A stretch of DNA of 64,000 bases from Marinomonas spartinae (GTDB lineage Bacteria > Pseudomonadota > Gammaproteobacteria > Pseudomonadales > Marinomonadaceae), in the NCBI RefSeq assembly GCF_016461715.1, contig NZ_JAEMUI010000005.1, forward strand, positions 62,001-126,000, read 5' to 3'. Made by a program: the position numbers and the translations under genes. Position 1 is the first letter of the stretch; each line of letters begins with the position of its first letter. This document shows positions 55,402-64,000 of this stretch, in pieces. The notes below the pieces were generated by a model. That model searched no databases. It was not told the origin of the DNA and worked only from the letters and a program-made list of their open reading frames with translations.

Positions 55402-55872
55402 TTAGGAGCGAGCAGCAAGGTGCTCAATAAAAGATTGAGACATGAGTTGCAAACGCTCTCGCATTTTCACAAAACCATCCTCTTTACCATAATAGGGATC
55501 GCCAACCTCTCCAAAAGAGACGCCGTCAGAAAATTCACCAAACATAACCAGCTTGGCTCGACTACTTTCAGGTTGCAGTTGACGTAAGTGCTTAAGGTTG
55601 TCCTTGTCCATCGCGAGAATCCAATCAAAATAATCGAAATCCTCTAACACCACCCTTCTGGCCTTTTGTTTGGCAATATTGATCCCGATATCGGCTAATG
55701 CGTTAATGGAGCGCGAGTCAGGTCGCTCACCAACATGGTATGCCCCCGTCCCAGCCGAATCAACCTCAAGGTCAACACCATACTCAGCTGCACAAGACTC
55801 TAAAATGCCTTGCGCAGCGGGTGAGCGACATATATTTCCCAAACAAACCGTTAATATTCTGATGCGTTTCAT
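55402..55872 (-). CDS. Low-molecular-weight protein tyrosine phosphatase
   Basis: 156-residue phosphatase with the P-loop CLGNICRSP (Cys10 nucleophile, Arg16) and the general-acid loop containing [10 protein letters not shown]. Members in this genomic position are usually called PtpA. Substrates are unknown. Its ATG overlaps the end of ycaR (ATGA); in Pseudomonas kdsB lies between these two genes but it is missing here. Confidence 0.93.
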   Translation of the reverse strand: MKRIRILTVCLGNICRSPAAQGILESCAAEYGVDLEVDSAGTGAYHVGERPDSRSINALADIGINIAKQKARRVVLEDFDYFDWILAMDKDNLKHLRQLQPESSRAKLVMFGEFSDGVSFGEVGDPYYGKEDGFVKMRERLQLMSQSFIEHLAARS

Positions 55873-56066
55873 TTTGAAGAACTGGATTCCAAACGTTCAT
55901 CAGTCGTCAATGTCCGCGCCTCAGATTCAAGCAGTACAGGGATATCGTCACGAATCGGATAAGCCATCCCCCCCACTTTACTAATCAATTCTGAGCCGTC
56001 TTTGCTCAATGTCAGCGGTGTTTTGGTCACAGGACAGACCAAGATATCCAATAGTACTTTATTCAT
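55869..56066 (-). CDS. ycaR: Trm112/YcaR-family protein
   Basis: 65-residue small protein: [14 protein letters not shown], then [18 protein letters not shown]. The zinc-ribbon cysteines of eukaryotic Trm112 are mostly absent (only one Cys remains), as I recall for other gammaproteobacterial members. Start ATG 56066 (MNKVLLDIL) is more family-like than the ATG four codons upstream. It overlaps lpxK by 8 nt. Confidence 0.9.
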   Translation of the reverse strand: MNKVLLDILVCPVTKTPLTLSKDGSELISKVGGMAYPIRDDIPVLLESEARTLTTDERLESSSSK

Positions 56067-57096
56067 GGCGTTTCTCATTTTGAATGTTGTTTAATTTTTG
56101 AAGCAATTGCGTCTTCAACTCAGCAGGTAGTTCCAACCTAACAGGCAAAAACCATACTTCATCATTAGCTAGAGACAATGCTTTACATTTTACCGCATCT
56201 TTTTCTGTCATTATAACAGGACCCAGCTTTGGTATATCATCTGCTTTATAGCCATAATGATCAGTAAACCAGCGTGCACTGCCTACTTTATCCAAACCCA
56301 AAGATTTTAAAGTTGATAAAAACCGCTCTGGATTACCAATCCCCGCCATCACATGCCAAGGTTTATCCCCTTTAATGAATGCTTCTTCAAAAGAGAGTGA
56401 GCGAGAGCCATCCAAGGATAATAAGCAGTCACTTTGCAGCGCGGCGGGGATCACCTGAAAAGGCAAGCTATTTAATTTAGCGGTCAATTGCTCGGTTATA
56501 CTAACAATGAAGTCCACACTCGCCAAACGTTCGACAGGCTCCCTTAACGGACCCACTGGCAATAAATAACCATTCCCGACACCACGTTGTGCATCAATCA
56601 TCGCCATTTCGATATCCCGATTCAGCGCATAATGCTGCATACCATCGTCACTGATGACTACATCCACGTCAAACCGCTCAAGCAAGCATTTTACCGCTTC
56701 AGCACGCTTAGGATAAACCACCATTGGGCACTGAGTACGGCCTGCCAACATAGCAGGCTCATCGCCGACATCTTGTGCAAGGCTTGACTCTGTCACAATT
56801 GTTGGCGCCGACAATTTGGCACCGTGACCACGAGACACAATACCGGGCTTAAAGCCCTCACTCCTTAACCATTCACACAAAGCCACCACCATGGGAGACT
56901 TACCCGTTCCACCCGTACTGATATTTCCCACAACAATAACCGGAACGGGAGCCGTATACGACAGAGCAGGATTCGCCAAGAAGACCGCCCGTTTTTTCTC
57001 CACAATACGTCTTACAAGAGGTATCAAAGGTAAAAAAAGCTGCGTCCATTTGGCCCCACCATACCAAGAACGGGTCAGTAACGATTCTAGGCTCAC
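56059..57096 (-). CDS. lpxK: Tetraacyldisaccharide 4'-kinase
   Basis: 345-residue membrane-associated kinase phosphorylating the 4' position of the lipid A precursor to give lipid IVA. It has a P-loop variant [13 protein letters not shown], the SRGHGAK and [13 protein letters not shown] motifs, and [10 protein letters not shown] near the C-terminus. An N-terminal hydrophobic segment around [21 protein letters not shown] is the membrane anchor. Confidence 0.95.
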   Translation of the reverse strand: MSLESLLTRSWYGGAKWTQLFLPLIPLVRRIVEKKRAVFLANPALSYTAPVPVIVVGNISTGGTGKSPMVVALCEWLRSEGFKPGIVSRGHGAKLSAPTIVTESSLAQDVGDEPAMLAGRTQCPMVVYPKRAEAVKCLLERFDVDVVISDDGMQHYALNRDIEMAMIDAQRGVGNGYLLPVGPLREPVERLASVDFIVSITEQLTAKLNSLPFQVIPAALQSDCLLSLDGSRSLSFEEAFIKGDKPWHVMAGIGNPERFLSTLKSLGLDKVGSARWFTDHYGYKADDIPKLGPVIMTEKDAVKCKALSLANDEVWFLPVRLELPAELKTQLLQKLNNIQNEKRHE

Positions 57097-57515
57097 TTAG
57101 CTGGCTCTTTTTGTGTTGTATGAGCAATTTTTGTAATACCCAGCTGAGAGGCCGCGTCATAAATTTTCAGCACCATCTCATAAGGGGCTTTAGCGTCCGC
57201 TGTGATTATTAAAGGTCGGGAGTAATCACCATGAGCGACCTCTTTGATGCCTTGCACTAACGTATTGATTTTCTCATTAATCAGTGTTTGACCATTAATC
57301 ACATATTGACCATCTGCGGTCACCACAATATCAACATCTTTACTGGTGTCATTCGCAGGAGCACCTGCTTCAGAAGAGGGCAAATCAATGGTTAGCTCGG
57401 AACTATGATTAAAGGTGGTACTGATGACAAAAAACAGCAATAACAGAAAGACCACATCAATCAAAGGCGTTAAATTGATTTGCACGTCATCTAATTTTTG
57501 ACGACGAAATTTCAC
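57093..57515 (-). CDS. exbD: ExbD/TolR-family biopolymer transport protein
   Basis: 140-residue protein with one transmembrane helix (residues 16-36, LIDVVFLLLLFFVISTTF) containing the proton-relay Asp (Asp20) preceded by NLTPL, and a periplasmic domain. With ExbB it forms a proton-driven motor. In this conserved position beside comEC and lpxK its partner is unknown; TonB is not in the window. Overlaps neighbours by 4 nt on both sides. Confidence 0.92.
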   Translation of the reverse strand: MKFRRQKLDDVQINLTPLIDVVFLLLLFFVISTTFNHSSELTIDLPSSEAGAPANDTSKDVDIVVTADGQYVINGQTLINEKINTLVQGIKEVAHGDYSRPLIITADAKAPYEMVLKIYDAASQLGITKIAHTTQKEPAK

Positions 57516-58141
57516 TGTTTAGCTCCTGATTTTGGTTCTCTTTCACCATGAAGAGCATCGACAAGCTTTGTCGACTTCTGCTCCATTGAAACAACCAATA
57601 CATCAATTTGGCGACTGAAATATCGATGGAAAATAAGCGCGGGGATCGCCACACCAAGTCCCCCCGCTGTGGTTAACAATGCCTCGGAAATACCACCTGC
57701 AAGCAAAGCCATGTTACCCGCCCCTTGCTCCATCAAAACAGAGAAAACTTTAATCATACCAACTACGGTACCAAGCAAACCGAGAAGCGGCGCGACGGCG
57801 ACAATGGTTCCCAACAGATTCATAAATCGTTCAAGTTCATGAATGACATGACTGGCAGCCTCTTGCATACTTTCTTTCATGGCGACACGCCCATGCTTTG
57901 AATTGAGCAAACCTGCGGCAAAAATCGCGCCCAACCCTTTCTGAGCCTGCAGAGAACGAATAAACTCGACGTTCATTTTGTCTTCGCGAAGACGTGTCAT
58001 CACCTCTAATAGTAAGTTTTTGGGGGTGACTTGTGACTGACGCAACGCCCAAAAACGCTCAAGAATGATCGCAAGCGCCAAAATAGAACAAGCCAATAAA
58101 GGCCACATAAAAAAGCCACCAGTTTGAATAAAGGTTAACAC
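57512..58141 (-). CDS. exbB: ExbB/TolQ/MotA-family proton channel protein
   Basis: 209-residue inner-membrane protein with three main helices: N-terminal (GGFFMWPLLACSILALAIILE), then the pair in NLLGTIVAVAPLLGLLGTVVGMI and GISEALLTTAGGLGVAIPALIFH, which form the channel with ExbD. Starts 25 nt after comEC. Confidence 0.92.
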   Translation of the reverse strand: MLTFIQTGGFFMWPLLACSILALAIILERFWALRQSQVTPKNLLLEVMTRLREDKMNVEFIRSLQAQKGLGAIFAAGLLNSKHGRVAMKESMQEAASHVIHELERFMNLLGTIVAVAPLLGLLGTVVGMIKVFSVLMEQGAGNMALLAGGISEALLTTAGGLGVAIPALIFHRYFSRQIDVLVVSMEQKSTKLVDALHGEREPKSGAKQ

Positions 58142-58166
58142 TGTGCACTCCCTTCTAAATTTCTTG

Positions 58167-60140
58167 TTAATTTAACACAAACTCTAACGTTTCAACACGC
58201 TTGCAAGTGTCAGATTTAAAGAGAAAAAAGGCAAAAGAACAAGCCTGATGCCAGACATAAATATGATGATTCACTTTACGAAATTGCAACCTCTCATCAA
58301 TTGGCACAACAATCCATTTCACTTGTAATGCAGATAAGCGCGCCAACATCGTCTTGGAAGGGACCTTCTTAAGCAACACCCAGTCAATGTGGTTTTTTAT
58401 TAGACTGTTTGCTGACAGGGTTTTCTTATACGCATTGGGTAATAATATCCTCGGAGTAGATTTGGAATCGCTAATCCAGGGATCAATAAACTGACTGGAC
58501 ACCTTGTCATGCCAATGATCGGACATTAGTAGTTCCCCTCCGCGCTTAGCTACCAGATAGCTTCCTACATGCCATACCGTTAACAATGGCGTTCCAGCAA
58601 AGAAACCACGCGGCAATAAGAGTACGCCCCAAATAGCCACCACACCAAACCATCCGCGTTTTAGTGGCGTTTGCCATACCCAAAAAGCCAGTATACCCAA
58701 CAGAAAAACTTTCAATAGATCGGAGAAAACCAACTCAAATGATAGCAGCGGCCAATGAAACGCCACGACCTCAAGACCATGAATAACAGGCTCTAATAAT
58801 GAGTCGAGCAAAGCATAACAATAGAGACTGTTAAACAAACAACACGCTAAACAGGCGATGATCGCCCCTGGAAACCAAACAAATGCAGCGAATGGAATCA
58901 TGATAATATTGATGACAATTGTGGCGGCTGAGACATCAGATTGCCAACCGAGAATTAACACCGAGGATGCAGTAGAAAACATGATTTGCATTACCAGCAG
59001 ACGCGACCATTTTCTCTCACCTTGCACAAAACCAATTAACAAACACACCAAACTAAACGATAACCATAGCCCTGGCTCAAGCACACTTCTTGGATCAATG
59101 AGCAAGATCAACCACAATGCAAAGCCGACTGTCTTATACGGGGACAAACGCACAACAGATGCTCTGGTTAACAAATACAGGCTTAGCATAATCCCTGCTC
59201 GCACCACTGGCGCCCCCCAATTGGTCAAATACGCATAGGCAAACAACAAGGGAATAATCAGTAAAGCATCCAACCGCCAAGTGGTCATTTTACCGGACAG
59301 CAAGAGTGACTCAGGCATCAATCGCCATGTCCCACGACTTAGTAAGCGCCCAAAGCCATAGACAAACCCCGTATGCAAACCTGATACAACAAACAAATGA
59401 GCCAACCCCAACACTCTAACAAGCCATTTGTCTCGTTCACTCCAGTCATCACTGTTTCCTAATAACAGGGCTTTCGTGAAGCGCCAGCTCGCAAAGTCAG
59501 CAAAACGCTTATCAAAGTAAGCATTAATCTGCTGCCTCAATAAATTTTTCTCAATAACCATACTGCTATTGTGATGACTAGCCTGATTTGCTTTATAACT
59601 AAGCCAATGAACATCTTGCAACGAGAGGCGAACAATCTGGTGATCAATATAAAGTTGCCGCTCTACCCATCCACCTTGTTTATTCGGCAGCATGAAGCTG
59701 GAGACTTTTCCAACCAACATCGGGACCGCCTTTTTGCCCTCCCCCTGTTCACTAAATGGCGTCTCTCCACGAAAAGATGGTATGGCTTTTATTGACACAT
59801 TCGTAATACGTTGGCGTTCTCCATCTGGCATGGTGAGAACAAGAGTAGCCTTTGCTTTACCAAAAATAGGCTGTGTCGGTAATGGGTCGGTATAAAGGAC
59901 TTTCTCTTTAAGATTGACATAAACGAGCAGCCCAGTATTGGGGCGCCAGCTCGAATTCGCTGAATAAAACCCATTGATCACGATGGAAGTAAAGGAAATT
60001 AACACTAAAATAAGGGATAAAAAGCGATGATAGCGGATTAAATAGAGACACAAGATAATGATATGAGTAGAATACAGCCACGAATATTCACGCGGCACCA
60101 CAATGGCGCCAATCAAAATTGACACAATACTTAGTAACAT
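58167..60140 (-). CDS. comEC: ComEC/Rec2-family DNA-uptake channel with degenerate C-terminal nuclease domain
   Basis: 657-residue polytopic protein for transporting single-stranded DNA across the inner membrane. N-terminal helices are followed by a soluble OB-like domain (about 60-220). Then comes the competence domain with LAHLFVVSGLHTGFVYGFGRLL, TNWGAPVVRAGIMLSLYLL and DPRSVLEPGLWLSFSLV. The C-terminal metallo-beta-lactamase region is only about 140 residues. It keeps TVWHVGSYLVAKRGGELLMSD but lacks any HxHxDH motif, so it should be inactive as a nuclease. It heads the minus-strand operon that runs to murI. Confidence 0.88.
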   Translation of the reverse strand: MLLSIVSILIGAIVVPREYSWLYSTHIIILCLYLIRYHRFLSLILVLISFTSIVINGFYSANSSWRPNTGLLVYVNLKEKVLYTDPLPTQPIFGKAKATLVLTMPDGERQRITNVSIKAIPSFRGETPFSEQGEGKKAVPMLVGKVSSFMLPNKQGGWVERQLYIDHQIVRLSLQDVHWLSYKANQASHHNSSMVIEKNLLRQQINAYFDKRFADFASWRFTKALLLGNSDDWSERDKWLVRVLGLAHLFVVSGLHTGFVYGFGRLLSRGTWRLMPESLLLSGKMTTWRLDALLIIPLLFAYAYLTNWGAPVVRAGIMLSLYLLTRASVVRLSPYKTVGFALWLILLIDPRSVLEPGLWLSFSLVCLLIGFVQGERKWSRLLVMQIMFSTASSVLILGWQSDVSAATIVINIIMIPFAAFVWFPGAIIACLACCLFNSLYCYALLDSLLEPVIHGLEVVAFHWPLLSFELVFSDLLKVFLLGILAFWVWQTPLKRGWFGVVAIWGVLLLPRGFFAGTPLLTVWHVGSYLVAKRGGELLMSDHWHDKVSSQFIDPWISDSKSTPRILLPNAYKKTLSANSLIKNHIDWVLLKKVPSKTMLARLSALQVKWIVVPIDERLQFRKVNHHIYVWHQACSFAFFLFKSDTCKRVETLEFVLN

Positions 60141-60183
60141 CAGACCTCCATGTCTTACGTTGCTAACTTGACATTGACAGCTT

Positions 60184-60696
60184 ATGCCAAAGCGCTATAT
60201 AAAAAAATTTATCCCAAATCCCGAAAAACTAAGACAAAACAAAGCCCTAGGCTTATTAGGAAGTCAGATTTATGAGCCTGACCTCTGGCATCTTAGTCGC
60301 CGATCTGTTGCAAAAGCCTTTTTAAATGGGTTGTTTTGGGCTTTTATCCCAATGCCCTTTCAAATGCTTGCGTCTGCCCTTGTAGCCATTCCAATCAAAG
60401 CGAATATTCCTTTGTCTATCGCCCTTGTTTGGATAACTAACCCACTGACGATGCCCTTTGTCTTTTATTTTAATTACAAATTAGGAACATGGATACTTGG
60501 CTCAGATAGCCAAAAAAACTTCCATCTCTCCGTCGAGTGGATTTGGGCCAAGCTTGAACACATTTGGTTACCGCTGTACGTTGGTTCAGCCACCGCTGGC
60601 CTAGTCTGCGGCATCGCTGCCTACTTTGCTATTTTGTTCGTGTGGCGTTTACACGTTATCAAACGTTGGAAGAATCGCAAGGCAAGTCGTTCATAA
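60184..60696 (+). CDS. DUF2062 membrane protein
   Basis: 170-residue protein of the DUF2062 family: basic N-terminus (MPKRYIKKFIPNPEKL), the family block RRSVAKAFLNGLFWAFIPMPFQMLAS, WITNPLTMPFVFY and three hydrophobic helices. Function unknown; the same gene lies between lolD/E and comEC in Pseudomonas. It is divergent from comEC and convergent with lolD. Confidence 0.9.
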   Translation: MPKRYIKKFIPNPEKLRQNKALGLLGSQIYEPDLWHLSRRSVAKAFLNGLFWAFIPMPFQMLASALVAIPIKANIPLSIALVWITNPLTMPFVFYFNYKLGTWILGSDSQKNFHLSVEWIWAKLEHIWLPLYVGSATAGLVCGIAAYFAILFVWRLHVIKRWKNRKASRS

Positions 60697-60751
60697 TCTT
60701 GAACCAACAAAGCGTAACCCAATAGCTGAACACTGCAAAAAGCTAAATTAT

Positions 60752-60788
60752 AAAAAAGCCGCTTAGAGATTCTAAAAGCGGCTTTTTG
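60752..60788. terminator. Bidirectional terminator between DUF2062 gene and lolD
   Basis: AAAAAAGCCGCTT / AAGCGGCTTTTT with inner AGA/TCT pairs; T runs on both strands. Confidence 0.9.
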
Positions 60789-60855
60789 CTTATTAATGCC
60801 TTCGATACACGACTCGTATTAACATCTTCAATACAGAGTTTCTAGCATGACAACG

Positions 60856-61569
60856 TCACTCATCACGAATGGATTTAATTTCCCCAAGAATCGGCTTAAG
60901 CTGACCTTTTGATAAACGAAAGGCACTGTCCATCCAGCCAAGCATTTTCTCATCGTGAGTCACCACCAGGAAAGCCATATTATGACTAATTTTCAATTCA
61001 TTAATCAGCTTTTGAATTTCCTGAGAGGTGGTTTCGTCCAAGTTCCCCGTTGGTTCATCCATCAACACACAGGCTGGCTTGTTCGCTAAAGCACGAGCAA
61101 TAGCAACCCGCTGACGTTCGCCGCCAGAAAGCTGCGCGGGTTTATGATTGCCACGTTCTGCTAAGCCGACCTGGGCAAGCAATTGATTACCTTGCTCAAT
61201 AGCGACCGATTTTGCAACGTCAGCAATCCACATTGGCATCATAATATTCTCAAGCGCGGTGAACTCAGGCAGTAAATGATGAAATTGATAAACAAAGCCC
61301 ATGTCTTTATTTCTCATCATGGCACGCTTTGAATCTTTAAGGCTCGCCCAAGACACATTCGCCAACTTCACTTCACCACTGGTGGCGAGATCTAAGCCAG
61401 CCAGCAGGTTTAACAAGGTTGTCTTACCTGAACCCGACGCCCCCACGATGGCGCAGGCCTCCCCTTTGTGCAAAGCAAAATCGATGGATTCAAATACGTT
61501 AACGACCTGCTTACCGTCTTTATAGTGTTTAGATAAGCTCTGGCACTCTAAAACAATGTCTTTATTCAT
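60856..61569 (-). CDS. lolD: Lipoprotein-releasing ABC transporter ATPase LolD
   Basis: 237-residue ATPase of the Lol exporter that extracts outer-membrane lipoproteins from the inner membrane to LolA. Walker A GASGSGKTT, signature LSGGERQR, Walker B CVLMDEPTGNLD, H-loop VVTHDE. The start ATG 61569 (MNKDIVLECQSL) overlaps the end of the permease gene (ATGAATAA); an ATG eight codons earlier is less likely. Confidence 0.94.
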   Translation of the reverse strand: MNKDIVLECQSLSKHYKDGKQVVNVFESIDFALHKGEACAIVGASGSGKTTLLNLLAGLDLATSGEVKLANVSWASLKDSKRAMMRNKDMGFVYQFHHLLPEFTALENIMMPMWIADVAKSVAIEQGNQLLAQVGLAERGNHKPAQLSGGERQRVAIARALANKPACVLMDEPTGNLDETTSQEIQKLINELKISHNMAFLVVTHDEKMLGWMDSAFRLSKGQLKPILGEIKSIRDE

Positions 61570-62806
61570 AGCGTAACGCCTCGGCTGGTTCAACTTTTGA
61601 TGCTCGCCATGCGGGATAAATAGTCGCTGCCACTGTCATAATAAATGCACTGGAAACAATCACTTTGACGTCAGACCATTCAAGCTGTGAAGGTAAGTAA
61701 TCTATGAAATACACTTCTGGACTTAAAAATTGCACATGCAATAGTTCCTGCAACCAATTCACTAAGGTACTAACATTCAGCGCCAATGTAATGCCGCAGG
61801 CTAGACCAATTAAGGTGCCGACTAAACCAATAAACATACCCTGAACGATAAAAACACACATGACTTGCCGAGATGTCAGTCCCATAGTTCGCAAAATAGC
61901 AATGTCATTGCGCTTATCGGTCACCACCATAACCAAGGTAGATACAATATTGAACGCCGCTACCGCAACGATGAGTAGCAACAATAGCCCGATCATGGTT
62001 TTTTCCATTTTAATCGCATGGAATAAATTCCCCTGCGTGCTGGTCCAATCACTGACGCGATTTTCTCCTGGAATAGCGCGAGCAATCTGCCAAATTTTAG
62101 TTGGCGCCATAAACAAATTATCAAAACTAATACGCAGCCCTTCGACTTGATTAGGTTGGTAACGCTTCAAACGAGCAGCATCTTTGTAATTTATGTACGC
62201 TAAAGAGGCATCCAACTGAGCGCCAATTTGAAAAATCCCCACCACGGTAAAACGTTTTAATTCTGGAGAAATGCCCGCAATCGATACATTGGCCCTAGGC
62301 AGAATAGCGGTAACCTTGTCACCTACTCCCACTTGTAACATTTGTGCCAGCTGAGATCCTAAGACAATGCCGTAAGGTGTTGTATTAAGCGCCTCTAACG
62401 AGCCTTGTATCATGTGCTTACCAATGATAGAGACTTTTTGCTCCATTTTTGGATCAATACCATTAAGCAACGCCCCATGAACACTTGAGCCAGCTTGGAA
62501 CATCACTTGCGCTTCTGTATGGGGAGCAACCGCTTTAACACCAGGCATCGCTTCAATTTTTTTCATATCCTCTTGCCAATGTGGCAAAGTGGGATTTCCC
62601 CACAAGGTGGCTTGAGGAACCATTCCTAATATGCGTTGCTGAAGTTCACGATCAAAGCCATTCATAACGGACAGTACTGTAATTAATACCGTCACCCCCA
62701 GAGCAAGCCCTGCAACAGAAGAAAAGCTAATAAAGGAAATAAAATGATTGGAACGCTTTGCTCTCGCATAGCGTAAGCCAATAAGAACGGGAAGAAAGTT
62801 AATCAA
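61562..62806 (-). CDS. Lipoprotein-releasing ABC permease (LolC/LolE family; probably LolF-type)
   Basis: 414-residue permease with an N-terminal helix (LGVTVLITVLSVMNGFDREL), a periplasmic MacB-like domain and three C-terminal helices (FtsX fold). The coupling region contains DKRNDIAILRTMGLTSRQV. Only one permease accompanies lolD here, whereas E. coli and Pseudomonas have lolC and lolE; it may therefore act as a LolF homodimer. Located 71 nt downstream of purC. Confidence 0.92.
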   Translation of the reverse strand: MINFLPVLIGLRYARAKRSNHFISFISFSSVAGLALGVTVLITVLSVMNGFDRELQQRILGMVPQATLWGNPTLPHWQEDMKKIEAMPGVKAVAPHTEAQVMFQAGSSVHGALLNGIDPKMEQKVSIIGKHMIQGSLEALNTTPYGIVLGSQLAQMLQVGVGDKVTAILPRANVSIAGISPELKRFTVVGIFQIGAQLDASLAYINYKDAARLKRYQPNQVEGLRISFDNLFMAPTKIWQIARAIPGENRVSDWTSTQGNLFHAIKMEKTMIGLLLLLIVAVAAFNIVSTLVMVVTDKRNDIAILRTMGLTSRQVMCVFIVQGMFIGLVGTLIGLACGITLALNVSTLVNWLQELLHVQFLSPEVYFIDYLPSQLEWSDVKVIVSSAFIMTVAATIYPAWRASKVEPAEALRYE

Positions 62807-62877
62807 AGTGAGTCCTTATATACGAAAAATGAAGGAGGCATAAAAGCCTCCCTCATCATTTACGACGTCACCAAGCG

Positions 62878-63594
62878 TTAGGCGTCAAAATCAATACCAA
62901 TACGACGACCTACGTCTTCGTATGCCTCAATGACACCACCTAACCCTTGACGGAAACGATCTTTGTCTAATTTTTCTTTAGTTTTGGCATCCCATAAACG
63001 GCAGCCGTCTGGAGAGAACTCATCGCCTAAAACAACTTCTCCCTTAAACAGACCAAACTCTAACTTATAGTCAACCAGCATCATGCCACCATCAGCAAAC
63101 AATGCTTTTAAGACATCATTTACTTTAAAGGTAAGCTCTTTTGCTTTTGCCAAATCACTGGCCTTTGCCCAACCAAAAGCCTCAACATGAGACTCGTTGA
63201 TCATGGGGTCGCCAAGCGCATCATTTTTCAAGAAAAGCTCGAAGGTTGGTTTCGTTAGGACAAGCCCTTCTTCCACCCCAAGACGACGACACAAACTGCC
63301 TGCCGCTACGTTACGGACAACGCACTCTATTGGCATCATATCAAGGCGCTTAACAAGGCTTTCTGTGTCACTTAACAATTTTTCAAAATGCGTTGGAATG
63401 CCAGCTTCTTGCAACTTTGTCATGATGAAAGCATTGAACTTATTGTTCACCATGCCCTTACGGTCAAGCTGTTCAATTCTTTTACCATCAAATGCTGACG
63501 TATCATCACGAAACAGCAGAACCATCTTGTCAGGGTCATCTGTTTCAAAGACAGATTTGGCTTTACCTGCATATAGCTCTTGTCGTTTTTCCAT
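62878..63594 (-). CDS. purC: Phosphoribosylaminoimidazole-succinocarboxamide synthase
   Basis: 238-residue SAICAR synthetase of purine biosynthesis. [39 protein letters not shown], the [11 protein letters not shown] nucleotide-site block and [12 protein letters not shown] are characteristic. Gap of 35 nt to bamC, as in the conserved bamC-purC order. Confidence 0.96.
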   Translation of the reverse strand: MEKRQELYAGKAKSVFETDDPDKMVLLFRDDTSAFDGKRIEQLDRKGMVNNKFNAFIMTKLQEAGIPTHFEKLLSDTESLVKRLDMMPIECVVRNVAAGSLCRRLGVEEGLVLTKPTFELFLKNDALGDPMINESHVEAFGWAKASDLAKAKELTFKVNDVLKALFADGGMMLVDYKLEFGLFKGEVVLGDEFSPDGCRLWDAKTKEKLDKDRFRQGLGGVIEAYEDVGRRIGIDFDA

Positions 63595-63629
63595 TGGAGA
63601 ATCTCCGGTTTTTGCTGTGAGGGTTAATC

Positions 63630-64000
63630 TTATTTCGCTATAAAGCGTTGCACCAATTGGAACGACGCCAATTCGGGATCCGTCACTTTAGACGCATCGA
63701 TCACTAAAAACTTACCATCCCGCTGGGTTTGTATTTTATACGGAAACGTCTGTTCATCCAGTTGCATACTAGACTGAGTGTCTTGCTTATCAATCGCTAA
63801 CATATTTGGTTGACCATCAACAAAATGTAACCCTGCCGCTTTTATTTGAGCCGCCACATCTGTCGTTGTTTTAAGGTGAACGGCGAAAATCCCTCTGTGA
63901 TCCACCCAAATTGGAAATGGCGAGTTTTCACCGCGCTGAGAAAGATAGGCGGACGCTTCACTGATTTGGCGGCCCAAATTCCCCCACAAACGCACAGCGT
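63630..64000 (-). CDS. bamC: Outer-membrane assembly factor BamC, 3' part only (cut by window edge)
   Basis: C-terminal ~120 residues of the BamC lipoprotein of the beta-barrel assembly machine: the second helix-grip domain, with [28 protein letters not shown] sequence (in part) and FLVIDASK. The frame is open to the window edge; the GTG at 63995 is internal. Identification rests on weak sequence conservation plus its place directly upstream of purC. Confidence 0.8.
   Translation of the reverse strand, partial: AVRLWGNLGRQISEASAYLSQRGENSPFPIWVDHRGIFAVHLKTTTDVAAQIKAAGLHFVDGQPNMLAIDKQDTQSSMQLDEQTFPYKIQTQRDGKFLVIDASKVTDPELASFQLVQRFIAK

Noticed and set aside
1..64000. tRNA genes, CRISPR arrays, prophage or insertion sequences
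   Set aside because: No tRNA-like TpsiC/anticodon arrangement, regularly spaced repeats, transposase or phage gene was found by reading both strands.

Overview
The window looks like a chromosomal segment of a marine gammaproteobacterium, most like Marinomonas (Oceanospirillaceae). The grounds are the moderate GC content, the Pseudomonas-like order of the block bamC-purC-lolCD-DUF2062-comEC-exbBD-lpxK-ycaR-ptp-murB-rne-rluC, the DASS anion symporters, and the full C-P lyase locus. This assignment comes from protein similarity and synteny read by eye, not from a database search. I see no rRNA, tRNA, CRISPR array or intact insertion sequence.

Region by region. 0-9 kb: the end of a ferric-siderophore reductase converges on cysDN (sulfate activation). 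Then come the tRNA hydroxylation gene trhP (yegQ), an unrecognised coiled-coil membrane protein, sodB, an overlapping TerB/unknown pair, and a two-gene YeeE/YedE sulfur-compound transporter with a perfect palindrome at its promoter. 9-13 kb: ornithine decarboxylase behind a long leader, a PilZ (c-di-GMP) protein, pdxB and epmC. 13-19 kb: the glycine module, gcvT divergent from glyA-gcvH-gcvP. Two identical 16-bp palindromes, one at each promoter, suggest a shared regulator. A degenerate 16-nt tandem array overlaps the gcvT stop codon. 19-24.6 kb: copC-copD, a glucarate-dehydratase-like enzyme with a divergent GntR/FCD regulator and paired palindromes between them, and small envelope proteins. 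24.8-32.6 kb: a Pho-box-preceded phoX phosphatase. Next is an AT-rich accessory cassette (DUF6795-like protein, class-3 lipase, polytopic membrane protein) whose lipase ribosome-binding site is a three-copy heptamer repeat. A gutted DUF805 pseudogene, a membrane-anchored AraC regulator, a secreted alpha/beta hydrolase with a hairpin at its Shine-Dalgarno, and an AlaX-like editing protein follow.

32.8-48 kb: a complete phosphonate system, phnFGHIJKLMNP then phnCDEE, lying between two closely similar DASS symporter genes that form ~1.5-kb direct repeats. phnF has two HutC-type operators and a Pho-box-like sequence. The phnP-phnC gap is bounded by an 18/19-nt inverted repeat and contains a C8 tract. 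With phoX this makes the window strong in scavenging organic phosphorus.

48-64 kb: a housekeeping envelope/RNA block. rluC and rne diverge across a structured leader. murI-murB-ptp-ycaR-lpxK-exbD-exbB-comEC run on the minus strand with short overlaps. kdsB, which sits in this block in Pseudomonas, is absent. DUF2062 converges on lolD and a single lolC/E-type permease, which suggests a LolDF-type lipoprotein exporter. purC and the 3' part of bamC close the window.
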